Assembly (NCBI GenBank): GCA_014584395.1 | Contig: JACTMY010000010.1 | Location: 186,001-250,000, forward strand | DNA: 64,000 nt | From: Planctomycetota bacterium | GTDB taxonomy: Bacteria > Planctomycetota > Planctomycetia > Gemmatales > HRBIN36 | Direction: 5' to 3' | Shown: in pieces, positions 35,008 to 43,551 of the stretch | Numbering within the stretch: the first letter of the stretch is position 1 | How the letters are laid out: each line of letters begins with the position of its first letter | Notes under the pieces: generated by a model | Database searches by the model: none | What the model was told of the DNA's origin: nothing | The model's input: only the letters and a program-made list of their open reading frames with translations | Program-made: the position numbers and the translations under genes

Positions 35008-35484
35008 ATGGCGAATCTCAACCGAGTCATGCTTATCGGCCGCCTGACCCGCGACCCCGAAGTCCGCGTGTTCTCCAACGGCGGTAAAGTGGCCAAGTTT
35101 GGCTTTGCGGTCAACAATCGCAAAAAAAACATTCAATCAGGTCAATGGGAAGACGAACCGGTCTTCCTGGATTGCGAAGTTTTCAATCGCGGCGAAGGCG
35201 GCCGCAAAGCGGACCTGGCCGAACAGTATCTGGCCAAGGGACGACAAGTTTTCATCGATGGCCATCTGCGCATGGACCAATGGACCAGTCAAGACGGCCA
35301 AAAGCGCAGTAAACTCGTCATCGTTGTCGACGACTTCCAATTCCTCGAACCACGCGGCGAAGGCAGCGGCACCAGCTCGCGCTCGGGCAGTTCCAAGCCC
35401 GCCCCGGTTTATGAGGAAACGCCCGACGACGAGATGCCGGAATTCGGCAAACCCTCGTCGGCCGACAACGATATTCCCTTTTAA
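35008..35484 (+). CDS. ssb: Single-stranded DNA-binding protein
   Basis: A 158-residue SSB. The OB-fold occupies residues 1-112: NRVMLIGRLTRDPEVRVFSNGGKVAKFGFAVN, then VFLDCEVFNRG, LAKGRQVFIDGHLRMDQW and KLVIVVDDFQFLEPRG. A Gly/Ser/Pro-rich linker leads to the acidic tip DNDIPF, which recruits replication and repair partners. The ATG at 35008 matches the family start MANLNRV. Located between rpsF and rplI, the common arrangement. Confidence 0.96.
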   Translation: MANLNRVMLIGRLTRDPEVRVFSNGGKVAKFGFAVNNRKKNIQSGQWEDEPVFLDCEVFNRGEGGRKADLAEQYLAKGRQVFIDGHLRMDQWTSQDGQKRSKLVIVVDDFQFLEPRGEGSGTSSRSGSSKPAPVYEETPDDEMPEFGKPSSADNDIPF

Positions 35485-35510
35485 TCTCCCCCAGTACATC
35501 GGATCCAACC

Positions 35511-36083
35511 ATGACCGAAACGACCAAGAAAAAGAAACGCACGAAGGCAGCGGAGAAGGGCCCATCCGCCCTGCCCGCCAAAAAGGAACGCAAGCCGCCG
35601 ATCCCGCGCGGCCCGCATCTGGGCGTGCAATTGCTCCTCGTCGAAGACGTTGAGCATCTGGGCAAGGCCGGGGAAGTCGTCGAAGTCAAGCCGGGCTATG
35701 CCCGCAACTTCCTCCTGCCCCGAGGATTGGCTACGTTCGTCAATCCGCACAACCTCAAGCTGCTCGAGCTGCACAAAATCAAAGTGCGGAAGATGCGCGA
35801 GGCCAAGCTGGCCGATCTGCGGGCCTTGGCCGAGCAGTTGCAGCGCGTCACCGTGACCATCGAAGCTCACGCCAACGATCAGGGCCACCTCTTCGGCTCC
35901 GTTGGCGCGGTGGAAATCGCCAAGGCCCTCAAGGGCATGAACCTCAACGTCGACACCGAGATGATTCGCTTGGAAGGTCCAATCAAGGAATTGGCGCTCT
36001 ATGCCGTCAAGATTCATCTTGCTCCTGAAGTCGATTCGGAAGTCAAGGTGTTGGTCATCAGCCACTCGACGGAGAAAAAATAA
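35511..36083 (+). CDS. rplI: Ribosomal protein L9 with basic N-terminal extension
   Basis: The L9 body runs from about residue 40: VQLLLVEDVEHLGKAGEVVEVKPGYARNFLLPRGLA (23S-binding N domain), a long helix (LLELHKIKVRKMREAKLADLRALAEQL) and the C domain (GHLFGSVGAVEIAKALKGMN). Ahead of it are about 39 residues rich in Lys and Pro (TKKKKRTKAAEKGPSALPAKKERK) that standard L9 lacks; total length is 190 against about 150. A GTG at codon 40 could give a standard L9, but it has no ribosome binding site, so the extension is probably translated. Confidence 0.93.
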   Translation: MTETTKKKKRTKAAEKGPSALPAKKERKPPIPRGPHLGVQLLLVEDVEHLGKAGEVVEVKPGYARNFLLPRGLATFVNPHNLKLLELHKIKVRKMREAKLADLRALAEQLQRVTVTIEAHANDQGHLFGSVGAVEIAKALKGMNLNVDTEMIRLEGPIKELALYAVKIHLAPEVDSEVKVLVISHSTEKK

Positions 36084-36100
36084 GCCGCGTTGACAAAGGT

Positions 36101-36133
36101 GAAAGGCGGGGAGTCCATTTTTCCTCGCCTTTC
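36101..36133 (+). other. Hairpin between rplI and dnaB
   Basis: GAAAGGCGGGGA and TCCTCGCCTTTC pair over 12 bases (one G-T) around loop GTCCATTTT. No T-run follows. It may be a processing or attenuation hairpin separating rplI from dnaB. The ORF at 36090-36278 overlapping it is not convincing. Confidence 0.4.
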
Positions 36134-36338
36134 GACCTTGAAATTAGCAGGCGGAACAACTCGACAAGGGAAGATCAAGGACGTTTATCCTCATCCAAAA
36201 ATAATTTCAACTTCACGCTTGCAACGCGAAGGGGAAATGGCGAACATGGCGGTCGCTTTTCGTTTCACCGCGGAGTGAACGGGGTGTTCACTCCCAATGG
36301 ATTGAATCAGGATTACAGCTAGGATTGAAGGCGGAGCC

Positions 36339-37724
36339 ATGCCCACGGACACGGTGCCATTCCCGACGGCCTCCTTGCCGTCGTCGCGAACGTTACTTCC
36401 CCCGCAGAACATCGAAGCTGAGCGGAGCGTTCTTGGCAGCATCCTTAGGGACAATGCCATGATCCCCGACGTCCTGAATATCTTTCAGGACGACCATAAT
36501 TTCTACAAGGACGCCCACCGCAAAATCTTCGCGGCCATCAAGAACTTGTACGACAAAGGCTTCCCCGCCGACCTGGTGACTGTGGGCGAGGAATTGTCGC
36601 GTCTAGGGCAAGTCGAGGACATTGGCGGCTACGACTATCTCGCCGAGATTCTCGAAGACACCCCCACTTCGGCCAATGCGGAGTTTTACGCCCATATCGT
36701 CCGGGATAAGTCGATCCTCCGCAACCTCATCCACGCCGGCAACGAAATCGTCCGCGATTGCCAAAATCAAGTCGGTCCTGCCACGGAGCTATTGGAAACT
36801 GCCGAACGCAAAATCTTCGAAATCGCCGAGAGCGGCGTCGTCGGACAAACGTTTCCCATCACCGAGGCGATCAACCTGGCCTTCGATCGCCTGGACCAGC
36901 GCATCGAGCGCGATTCCGACAGCACGGTGAGCGGCCTGCCCACGGGCTATATCGATCTGGACCGCTTGACGGCAGGCCTTCAGGATTCGGAATTGATCAT
37001 CGTCGCAGCCCGGCCGAGCGTAGGTAAAACGGCCTTCACGCTCAATCTAGTCCGCAATCTTTCAGTCGTGGAGAACTTCCCCGTCTTTTACGTCAGTCTC
37101 GAACAGTCGCGGGTGGAATTGGCGGAGCGCTTGCTGGCCGCCGAAGCCCAAGTGGACAGCCATAAGCTGCGCATTGGCCGGATCAATGCAGACGACCATC
37201 AGCGGATCGTCGAGGCTGGCGGTGTCCTGCGCGAATCCAAGATCATCATCGACGACTCCCCCGGGCAAAACATGCTGCGGATTGCCGCCAATGCCCGCCG
37301 GCTCAAGCTGCGGCACCACATTCGCGCCGTTTTCGTCGATTACCTGCAATTGGTGGAGCCGGACCCGCGCATCGACAATCGGCAGGAACAAGTGGCCAAC
37401 ATTTCCCGGCGGCTCAAGTTCCTGGCCAAGGAATTGAAAATTCCGGTCATCGCCTGCGCTCAGTTGAATCGCGGCGTGGAAATGCGATCTGAAAACGAGC
37501 CCAAGCTCTCCGACTTGCGCGAGTCGGGCAGCATTGAGCAAGACGCGGATACCGTCATGATGCTGCACCGCCCCAAGGATAAAAACACGGGGCAAGACAT
37601 GGATGGCGTGCTCGAGATCATCATCGGCAAACAGCGCAACGGTCCCACGGGCCGTCTGGCCCTGACCCACATCAAACATTGCATGCGCTTTGAAAATTTT
37701 GCCGGGCAATGGCCGCTGCCGTAA
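36339..37724 (+). CDS. dnaB: Replicative DNA helicase DnaB
   Basis: DnaB is the hexameric helicase of the replication fork. The 461-residue protein has the N-terminal helical domain (PPQNIEAERSVLGSILRDN, DFYxDAHRKIF-like segment) and the RecA-like ATPase: GLPTGYIDLDRLTAGLQDSELIIVAARPSVGKTA (Walker A 224-231), VFVDYLQLVEP (Walker B), ISRRLKFLAKELKIPVIACAQLNRGVEMR and LRESGSIEQDADTVMMLHRP. No intein is present. Its place after rpsF-ssb-rplI matches the common rplI-dnaB linkage. The gap before it (about 255 bases) holds a hairpin. Confidence 0.96.
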   Translation: MPTDTVPFPTASLPSSRTLLPPQNIEAERSVLGSILRDNAMIPDVLNIFQDDHNFYKDAHRKIFAAIKNLYDKGFPADLVTVGEELSRLGQVEDIGGYDYLAEILEDTPTSANAEFYAHIVRDKSILRNLIHAGNEIVRDCQNQVGPATELLETAERKIFEIAESGVVGQTFPITEAINLAFDRLDQRIERDSDSTVSGLPTGYIDLDRLTAGLQDSELIIVAARPSVGKTAFTLNLVRNLSVVENFPVFYVSLEQSRVELAERLLAAEAQVDSHKLRIGRINADDHQRIVEAGGVLRESKIIIDDSPGQNMLRIAANARRLKLRHHIRAVFVDYLQLVEPDPRIDNRQEQVANISRRLKFLAKELKIPVIACAQLNRGVEMRSENEPKLSDLRESGSIEQDADTVMMLHRPKDKNTGQDMDGVLEIIIGKQRNGPTGRLALTHIKHCMRFENFAGQWPLP

Positions 37725-37777
37725 GTTCCTAAGCGAAAGCTACCCGCCCTGGCGATGCCGCCGTGGACTGTTTGTGA

Positions 37778-38653
37778 TCATTGAAACCGAAAGGGGCGGT
37801 TGGGTTGTTGCTCGCTGGATTGATAAAGAGGCATGGCCTCGCTCAACCAGCCCTGCAGGTCGTTGGCCCGCGTCTCATGACTGGGGTGCGTGGAGGCAAA
37901 CGCCGGCACGCTGCTCCCCGATGACTGCTTCATCCTCTGCCAAAAGCGAATCGACTCGCGCGGATCATAGCCCGCATCCGCCATCAGCAGCATGCCCATG
38001 TGGTCCGCCTCGGATTCATGCTTTCGACTGAACGGCAACAACACGCCGTATCGCGATCCCGCTCCCAGAATGGCATAAAGCTGCCATTGTTGTTCCCGCT
38101 CCAGGTTCGAAAAGGATTGAGCCAGAGCCACTTGACCCAGTTGCGTCAATTGCTGATGGGCCATGCGTTCGGCGCCGTGATGCGCCAGGGCATGGGCGAT
38201 TTCGTGGCCCATGACGCACGCCAGGGCCGCTTCGTTTTGACAAACGGGTAGAATCCCCGTGTAGACAACTACTTTGCCGCCAGGCAAACAAAACGCATTC
38301 GCTTGCGGGTGGCGAACGACCCGAAATTCCCATGCAAACTGTTGCGGCTTCATGCGCATCGCTTCGAGCACCCTCGGCGACTGAGCGGATTGGGCGATCC
38401 GACGACCGATGTTTTCCACGACGTCGACGATCGGCCCCTGTCGCACGACGTCCGATTCACGCAGAATTTGCTGAAACGCTTGGGCCCCCAGAGCCGCCTC
38501 TTGATCAGGGGACAAGGCCACGATTTGCGATCGACCAAACGGCCCCTCCTGGCAACCACGCAGCATCATAAAGCCCGCCGCGATCAGGGCGAGCAACAAG
38601 GGTGCTAAGCGAAACCCAAGCGGCTGACGGGAATGAGAATGCCCCAATGACAT
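37778..38653 (-). CDS. M48-family metalloprotease, probable lipoprotein
   Basis: A 291-residue M48 peptidase. The N-terminal hydrophobic segment LAPLLLALIAAGFMMLRGC ends in a Cys, so lipid anchoring is likely though the lipobox is imperfect. ANAFCLPGGKVVVYTGIL, the zinc motif HEIAHALAHH and the downstream ESEADHMGMLLMADAGYDPRES (third zinc ligand Glu) are typical of the Oma1/LoiP-BepA branch that does protein quality control in the envelope. GGAG lies before the ATG at 38653. It follows hslU by 53 bases and may share the hslVU transcript, which would join two quality-control proteases. Confidence 0.9.
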   Translation of the reverse strand: MSLGHSHSRQPLGFRLAPLLLALIAAGFMMLRGCQEGPFGRSQIVALSPDQEAALGAQAFQQILRESDVVRQGPIVDVVENIGRRIAQSAQSPRVLEAMRMKPQQFAWEFRVVRHPQANAFCLPGGKVVVYTGILPVCQNEAALACVMGHEIAHALAHHGAERMAHQQLTQLGQVALAQSFSNLEREQQWQLYAILGAGSRYGVLLPFSRKHESEADHMGMLLMADAGYDPRESIRFWQRMKQSSGSSVPAFASTHPSHETRANDLQGWLSEAMPLYQSSEQQPNRPFRFQ

Positions 38654-38706
38654 GCTCGGCTCCTGTTTTCCGTAGGTGGCGATCAAGAATGGAAGAACCG
38701 TTCTTC

Positions 38707-40047
38707 TCAGAGAATGTACTTGCCTAGGTCTTCGCGCTTGAGCAGCGGCTCCAGCTTTTCGCGGACAAAGGGACCTTGGAGGTTGAGCTTCTTCGGCCGA
38801 TAATCGGCGGACTCGAAGCTAATGTCTTCCACGACCCGTTCGATGATGGTATGCAGCCTCCTGGCGCCGATGTTTTGCTGCGTGCGGTTGACTTCATAGG
38901 CGATCTCGGCCATGGCCTTGATCGCTTCTTCCGCAAAGGTGATTTGCAGCCCCTCCGTTTGGAGCAATTCCGTATACTGCTTGGTCAAAGCATGTTGCGG
39001 TTCCGTGAGAATGCGAATGAAATCGTCCCGCGTCAGGTCCGTCAATTCGACGCGAATGGGGAACCGTCCCTGCAACTCTGGCATGAGGTCCGATGGCTTG
39101 CTTAAATGAAATGCCCCGGCGGCGATGAACAGGATGTGGTCCGAGCGCACCGGCCCATAGCGGGTTTGCGTCGTCGTTCCCTCGACGATGGGCAGCAAAT
39201 CCCGCTGCACGCCCTGCCGCGAGACGTCCGGGCCATGCGAGGTTCCGGTGCTGCCGAGCTTGTCCAATTCGTCCAGAAAAATGATGCCGTGGTTTTCGGC
39301 TAAAGCCACGGCTTTCTCAGCCACGACTTGCTTGTCGATCAGAGCCTCGCTTTCTTGGTCCAAGAGGATCTGCCGCGCTTCCTTGACCGTGACTTGCCGC
39401 TGCTGGGCCTGTTTGGGCAGGATTTTCTCGAACATGGATTGAAAATCCATGTCCATCTGCTCGAGGCCCATGCCGCCAAAGACCTGCACCGCCGGGGTCT
39501 TTTGCTCGATGGTCAGTTCCACCATGCGATCATCCATTTCCCCCGCCGCCAGCTTGGCGCGCATTTTCTCCCGCGACCGTTTGAGCCGCGCGGCCTCTTT
39601 TTCATCCGCTGGTTCCATTTCCCAGCGCGGCGGCGGCATGAGCAAGTCGAGCAGGCGATCCAGCACGCGCTCCTGGGCTTTGGTCTCGACCAGGCGGCGC
39701 TGCTCGTTGCGAACGATGCCGGCGGCTGTTTCGGCCAAGTCGCGGATCATGCTCTCCACGTCCCGGCCGTGGTAGCCCACTTCGGTGTACTTGGTCGCTT
39801 CCACCTTGATGAAAGGAGCGCCGACGAGCGCGGCCAGGCGGCGGGCGATTTCCGTTTTACCCACCCCCGTCGGGCCGATCATGATGATGTTCTTCGGCAA
39901 GATGTTCTTCTGCTGTTCCGGGGACAGTTGTGCGCGCCGCCAGCGGTTGCGAATGGCGATGGCGACGGCGCGCTTGGCCGCGGCCTGGCCTACGATGTGC
40001 TTGTCCAGTTCCGCCACGATTTCCTTGGGTGTCAATTCCGATGCCAC
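38707..40047 (-). CDS. hslU: ATP-dependent protease ATPase subunit HslU
   Basis: HslU is the AAA+ unfoldase that feeds HslV. The 446-residue protein begins ASELTPKEIVAELDKHIVGQ, has Walker A GPTGVGKTE (58-65), the GYVGRD-like pore loop (here GYHGRDVESMIRDL), the I-domain (about 110-235), Walker B GIIFLDELDKL, and the C-terminal LKREDLGKYIL, whose last residues dock on HslV. I chose a GTG start: AAGGA lies 7 bases upstream and the length fits the family; the track ORF adds 40 residues that do not belong. It follows hslV by 61 bases. Confidence 0.95.
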   Translation of the reverse strand: MASELTPKEIVAELDKHIVGQAAAKRAVAIAIRNRWRRAQLSPEQQKNILPKNIIMIGPTGVGKTEIARRLAALVGAPFIKVEATKYTEVGYHGRDVESMIRDLAETAAGIVRNEQRRLVETKAQERVLDRLLDLLMPPPRWEMEPADEKEAARLKRSREKMRAKLAAGEMDDRMVELTIEQKTPAVQVFGGMGLEQMDMDFQSMFEKILPKQAQQRQVTVKEARQILLDQESEALIDKQVVAEKAVALAENHGIIFLDELDKLGSTGTSHGPDVSRQGVQRDLLPIVEGTTTQTRYGPVRSDHILFIAAGAFHLSKPSDLMPELQGRFPIRVELTDLTRDDFIRILTEPQHALTKQYTELLQTEGLQITFAEEAIKAMAEIAYEVNRTQQNIGARRLHTIIERVVEDISFESADYRPKKLNLQGPFVREKLEPLLKREDLGKYIL

Positions 40048-40108
40048 GCGTCGTTCCTTTATCGAAAGGCCTTCATGAACGATGCCGGAGTCTGGTGTCA
40101 GCCCGACT

Positions 40109-40663
40109 TCAAGCCAGTTCTTCCACGAGTATTTTTTGGTTGGTGTAGATGCAGATGTCCCCGGCAATCTCCAGTCCCCGCTGCACGATCTCGGCCGCCG
40201 TCAGGGACGAGGCATGGGCCAAGAGAGCCCGCGCCGCGGCCAGGGCGAAGCCGCCTCCGGAGCCAATGGCAACGATGCCATCGCTGGGTTGGATCACTTC
40301 CCCTGTCCCGGAGAGCAGCAAAATGTGCTCGCGATCGGCGGCGACGAGCATCGCTTCCAAGCGGCGCAGCACACGATCCGTGCGCCAGTCCTTGGCCAGT
40401 TCCACGGCCGCGCGGTGAATGCCGCCATGATGATCCGCCAACTTGGCCTCGAAGCGTTCCATCAAGGCGAAGGCATCGGCCGCGGCCCCGGCAAACCCCA
40501 CCAGCACCTTGCCATGATGCAGTCGGCGAATCTTATGCGCATCCTGCTTGACCACCTGGTTGCCCAACGTCACCTGCCCATCCCCGCCTATGGCGACGCG
40601 GCCTTGATGCCGGACGGCCAGGATCGTCGTGGCGTGGATAACGTCTTGCGGATGCGGCTTCAT
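40109..40663 (-). CDS. hslV: ATP-dependent protease proteolytic subunit HslV
   Basis: HslV is the proteasome-like threonine peptidase of the HslUV complex. The 184-residue protein begins [21 protein letters not shown]; the mature enzyme should start at the first Thr of TTILAVR, so there is an 11-residue propeptide, as in ClpQ of Bacillus, unlike the single Met of the E. coli protein. [32 protein letters not shown] and [18 protein letters not shown] are family motifs. AGGAG lies before the ATG at 40663; the track start is 16 codons too early. Confidence 0.95.
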   Translation of the reverse strand: MKPHPQDVIHATTILAVRHQGRVAIGGDGQVTLGNQVVKQDAHKIRRLHHGKVLVGFAGAAADAFALMERFEAKLADHHGGIHRAAVELAKDWRTDRVLRRLEAMLVAADREHILLLSGTGEVIQPSDGIVAIGSGGGFALAAARALLAHASSLTAAEIVQRGLEIAGDICIYTNQKILVEELA

Positions 40664-40904
40664 GGTGCATTCTCCTGCATTGACATTATGGACTGTCGCC
40701 ACCGGCCACAAGTGGAAAGCGGCAAGGGCAAGACAGCCGCGAAGAGGCTTGTCCCCGCATTTTAGATTATCCTGTGCATTTTGCTCCGAGGCCTATTAAA
40801 ATGTTCGACAGATTAGCTTGGTTCCCACAAAAAGCGAGACCATCCTTGCCCCGCACATTTGCATGTCGCCAATTGGCGAGCTTTTGAAACGGAGGGTCAT
40901 GACC

Positions 40905-41945
40905 ATGAAGCCCATCCATTGGCGTTTTGCCGCATGCTTGCTTTTGATGGGTCTGACATCGAACCTTATGGCGACCGCCGCCATGGAATCCAATCATGTG
41001 ATGGATCAAGGCAGTTTTTTTTCATCCGAGGCCATCCAAAAGGCCAACGAACAGATCGACCGCTTCATGACCAATGGCCGCCAGATCATCATCGAAACCT
41101 TTCCATCCATCCCCGACAACAGGAAGGCGTCTTTCAAAGAAGACAATAAGGAGCCCTTCTTCAAGGAATGGGCGATGGAGCGGATGCAAGAACGTCAAGT
41201 CAATGGGGTCTATGTGCTCATTTGCAAAGAGCCTTCGTTTCTCGAAGTGGGCGTTTCCAGTTCGGTCTTTCCGCGTTTGTTCAACGCCAATAACCGAGAA
41301 TTGCTAACCAAGGAACTGATCGCCCTTTTCAAGCAAAAGAAGTATGACGAAGGTTTGCTGATGATCACTCAGTCAGTTCCGCGCATGATGCGGGAAAACG
41401 CCCGCGGCGGCGTGCGCGTGGGCATGGTTCGCATCGAAGCCCCACCCGAGTTTGAACGCAAACTGGCCAGCGGGGAGATCAAAGCTCCTAACGCCGAACC
41501 AGAGCAAGGGTTTTCGATTCTGTGGATCGTGGCCGGGGTGCTGGGGATTTGGATCCTGTTTGGGTTAATCCGAGCGCTCCTGCGGCCAGCAACACCGCCT
41601 CAACAGGCAAGCGGCGCCATGGCCATGGAAGGCGCGGGGTCCGATCAAGCTGGTGGCTACGCCAGACCGACTCCCCTGTATGGCCGAGGGGGTGGCGGCT
41701 TTTTCAACACTTTCCTCGGCGGCATGTTTGGAGCCGCCGCGGGCCATTACATTTACGACTCATTCTTCCGCTCCGCACCCACGTCCAGCGGATCGGCTTT
41801 TGGCACGGGTGAAGTCACGCCGCCCGCCGCCGGTTCAGGGCCGGCTTATGGCGATCAATTTAGCCTGGGCGAGGACGACCGTTTCGGGGGCGGCGATTAC
41901 GGCGGCGGGGACTTTGGCGGGGACTTTGGCGGAGGAGAGTTCTAG
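40905..41945 (+). CDS. TPM-domain (TLP18.3/Psb32/MOLO-1) membrane protein
   Basis: A 346-residue exported protein. Signal peptide (RFAACLLLMGLTSNLMATA), then a TPM-like domain at about 30-185 (QIDRFMTNGRQIIIETFPSIPD, GVYVLICKEPSFLEVGVSS, RELLTKELIALFKQKKYDEGLLMITQSVP). A transmembrane helix (ILWIVAGVLGIWILFGLI) is followed by a Gly-rich tail (GRGGGGFFNTFLGGMFG, GGGDYGGGDFGGDFGGGEF), which resembles the ending of many TPM proteins. TPM proteins are linked to membrane repair or assembly; the role here is unknown. GGAGG lies 9 bases before the ATG at 40905. Confidence 0.82.
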   Translation: MKPIHWRFAACLLLMGLTSNLMATAAMESNHVMDQGSFFSSEAIQKANEQIDRFMTNGRQIIIETFPSIPDNRKASFKEDNKEPFFKEWAMERMQERQVNGVYVLICKEPSFLEVGVSSSVFPRLFNANNRELLTKELIALFKQKKYDEGLLMITQSVPRMMRENARGGVRVGMVRIEAPPEFERKLASGEIKAPNAEPEQGFSILWIVAGVLGIWILFGLIRALLRPATPPQQASGAMAMEGAGSDQAGGYARPTPLYGRGGGGFFNTFLGGMFGAAAGHYIYDSFFRSAPTSSGSAFGTGEVTPPAAGSGPAYGDQFSLGEDDRFGGGDYGGGDFGGDFGGGEF

Positions 41946-42035
41946 TTTGCGCGGGTCGATGGCGTACACCCCAAATAACACACATGCGTTTCGTTCCAGT
42001 TCACAAACATCCTTCCTCGGCGCGATGAACTGTTC

Positions 42036-42518
42036 ATGGCGACGTCATGCTTGTTCTGCGACAAGTTGGCCAAACATACTGGACCACCATCGGCGGATCC
42101 TGATTGGGTTTGGTCATTCCGCCATTCCACGGCCTGGCTCGGCCCCTGGCAGTATTATCACGGTTATTGCCTGCTGGTCGCTCATGAACATGTGACGGAA
42201 TTGTTTCATTTAAATGAATCGGTGCGGCTCGCTCTCATGTCCGAAATGGTACACCTTGCTCAGGCCATCGCCGAGGAGTTTCATCCCCGCAAGATGAACT
42301 ACGAACTGCTGGGAAATCAAGTGCCACATGTCCACTGGCATCTATTTCCACGCTACGAGGACGATCCTTGGGCGCTCAAGCCCGTTTGGCTCCGGATCGA
42401 GCAGGGCGAAACTTCTCCCGACCGTAAACGGGAATTGGAAGGCGACCCGCGCGACCGAGCGGATACCGTTCAACGATTGCATTATCGCTTATCGTTGACC
42501 ATGGGTGATCGAGCATGA
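42036..42518 (+). CDS. HIT-family protein
   Basis: A 160-residue histidine-triad protein. The nucleotide-binding motif is HVHWHLFP (HxHxH), preceded by MNYELLGNQVP, and the N-terminal CLFCDKLAKH is a common zinc-like CxxC opening. HIT proteins hydrolyse or transfer nucleotide phosphoramidates and dinucleoside polyphosphates; the substrate is unknown. Its stop overlaps the hemC start (ATGA), so the two are coupled, though no functional link to haem synthesis is evident. Confidence 0.88.
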   Translation: MATSCLFCDKLAKHTGPPSADPDWVWSFRHSTAWLGPWQYYHGYCLLVAHEHVTELFHLNESVRLALMSEMVHLAQAIAEEFHPRKMNYELLGNQVPHVHWHLFPRYEDDPWALKPVWLRIEQGETSPDRKRELEGDPRDRADTVQRLHYRLSLTMGDRA

Positions 42519-43435
42519 CCCCTCTGCGCATCGCAACGCGCGGCAGCGCCCTCGCCCTTTGGCAAGCACGCTGGGTCGCAGATCGGCTGCGAACGCTTCA
42601 TGCCAGCCTCGCCATCGAACTGGTGGAACTCAAAACCATGGGGGATGAAAAATCCCATCTCCCCCTCGTCCAAATTGGGGGCCAAGGCGCTTTCACCAAG
42701 GAAATTCAACTCGCCGTGCTGCGCCGCCAAGCGGACGTGGCCGTGCATAGTTTGAAGGATTTACCCACGGAACCGATCCCTGGGCTTCGCCTGGCAGCCA
42801 TCCCTGAACGCGGCCCCGTGGGCGAGGCTTTCCTTTCCAAACGTCATAGACGATTCGTGGATTTGCCCCCGGGAGCCACGGTGGCCACGGGCAGCCCGCG
42901 CCGCCGAGCCTTGCTGCTGCATCGCAGACCCGATCTGAAGCTTGTCGAAGTCAGGGGCAACATCGACACGCGTTTGCGCAAATTGTCAGAACAGGGTTGG
43001 GATGGCATGATCCTGGCTGAGGCCGGCTTGACGCGTTTGGGGTGGCCCCATGAAATCAACGAAATTCTCGATCCCGCCTGGATGTTGCCCGCCGTCGGAC
43101 AGGGAGCCTTGGCCATTGAATGCCGCGAGGACGATGAGGCCGCGGCGGCCTTGGTGGCTCAACTGCATCATGCGCCAACGGGTTTCGCTGTGACGGCGGA
43201 ACGAGCGTATCTTCTGTCCCTTGGGGGAGGTTGCATGTTGCCCACGGGAGCAATAGCATCGGTGATTGACTCGACCATGACTTTGCAAGCCGTCTACGTC
43301 GAGCCTAGCGGCCGGTTTCGAATCGATGAAGCCGCCTCAGCCTCGATTGAAGAAGCGATCGACTTGGGACATCGCGTGGCTGGACAGATGCAAAACAGAC
43401 TCGCAGCCATGAATTCCAAGAACACGGCAGGTTGA
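42515..43435 (+). CDS. hemC: Hydroxymethylbilane synthase (porphobilinogen deaminase)
   Basis: HemC polymerises four porphobilinogens into hydroxymethylbilane for haem. The 306-residue protein has RIATRGSALALWQARW, GGQGAFTKEIQLAVL, VHSLKDLPTE (catalytic Asp), TGSPRRRALLL, LVEVRGNIDTRLRKL, AVGQGALAIECR and LGGGCMLPTGA, where Cys240 carries the dipyrromethane cofactor. All expected motifs are present. Coupled to the HIT gene by a 4-base overlap; other hem genes are not in the window. Confidence 0.96.
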   Translation: MTPLRIATRGSALALWQARWVADRLRTLHASLAIELVELKTMGDEKSHLPLVQIGGQGAFTKEIQLAVLRRQADVAVHSLKDLPTEPIPGLRLAAIPERGPVGEAFLSKRHRRFVDLPPGATVATGSPRRRALLLHRRPDLKLVEVRGNIDTRLRKLSEQGWDGMILAEAGLTRLGWPHEINEILDPAWMLPAVGQGALAIECREDDEAAAALVAQLHHAPTGFAVTAERAYLLSLGGGCMLPTGAIASVIDSTMTLQAVYVEPSGRFRIDEAASASIEEAIDLGHRVAGQMQNRLAAMNSKNTAG

Positions 43436-43513
43436 ACTGCTAAGCAGGCCCTGAATTCATAAAATGATCCCTTCATGGCTGGCAACATCATTGAGTTCGA
43501 TGGAAGCATGACG

Positions 43514-43531
43514 ATGGCTTCATGAAGCCAT
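43514..43531. repeat. 18-base perfect palindrome before yidC
   Basis: ATGGCTTCATGAAGCCAT equals its own reverse complement. It lies 20 bases before the chosen yidC start and just before AGGAG. It could be an operator or, as RNA, an 18-base fold near the ribosome binding site. The alternative yidC ATG at 43522 is inside it. Confidence 0.6.
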
Positions 43532-43551
43532 TCAGGAGATTGGTTCCCAAC

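Noticed and set aside
36090-36278. 62-residue ORF between rplI and dnaB
   Set aside because: TTG start without ribosome binding site, overlaps a hairpin, and the translation resembles nothing.
39328-40551. 407-residue plus-strand ORF
   Set aside because: Antisense to hslU and hslV, which are complete and unmistakable.
41860-41944. Gly/Asp-rich repeat at the end of the TPM gene
   Set aside because: It is a coding low-complexity tail common in TPM proteins, not a DNA repeat of interest.
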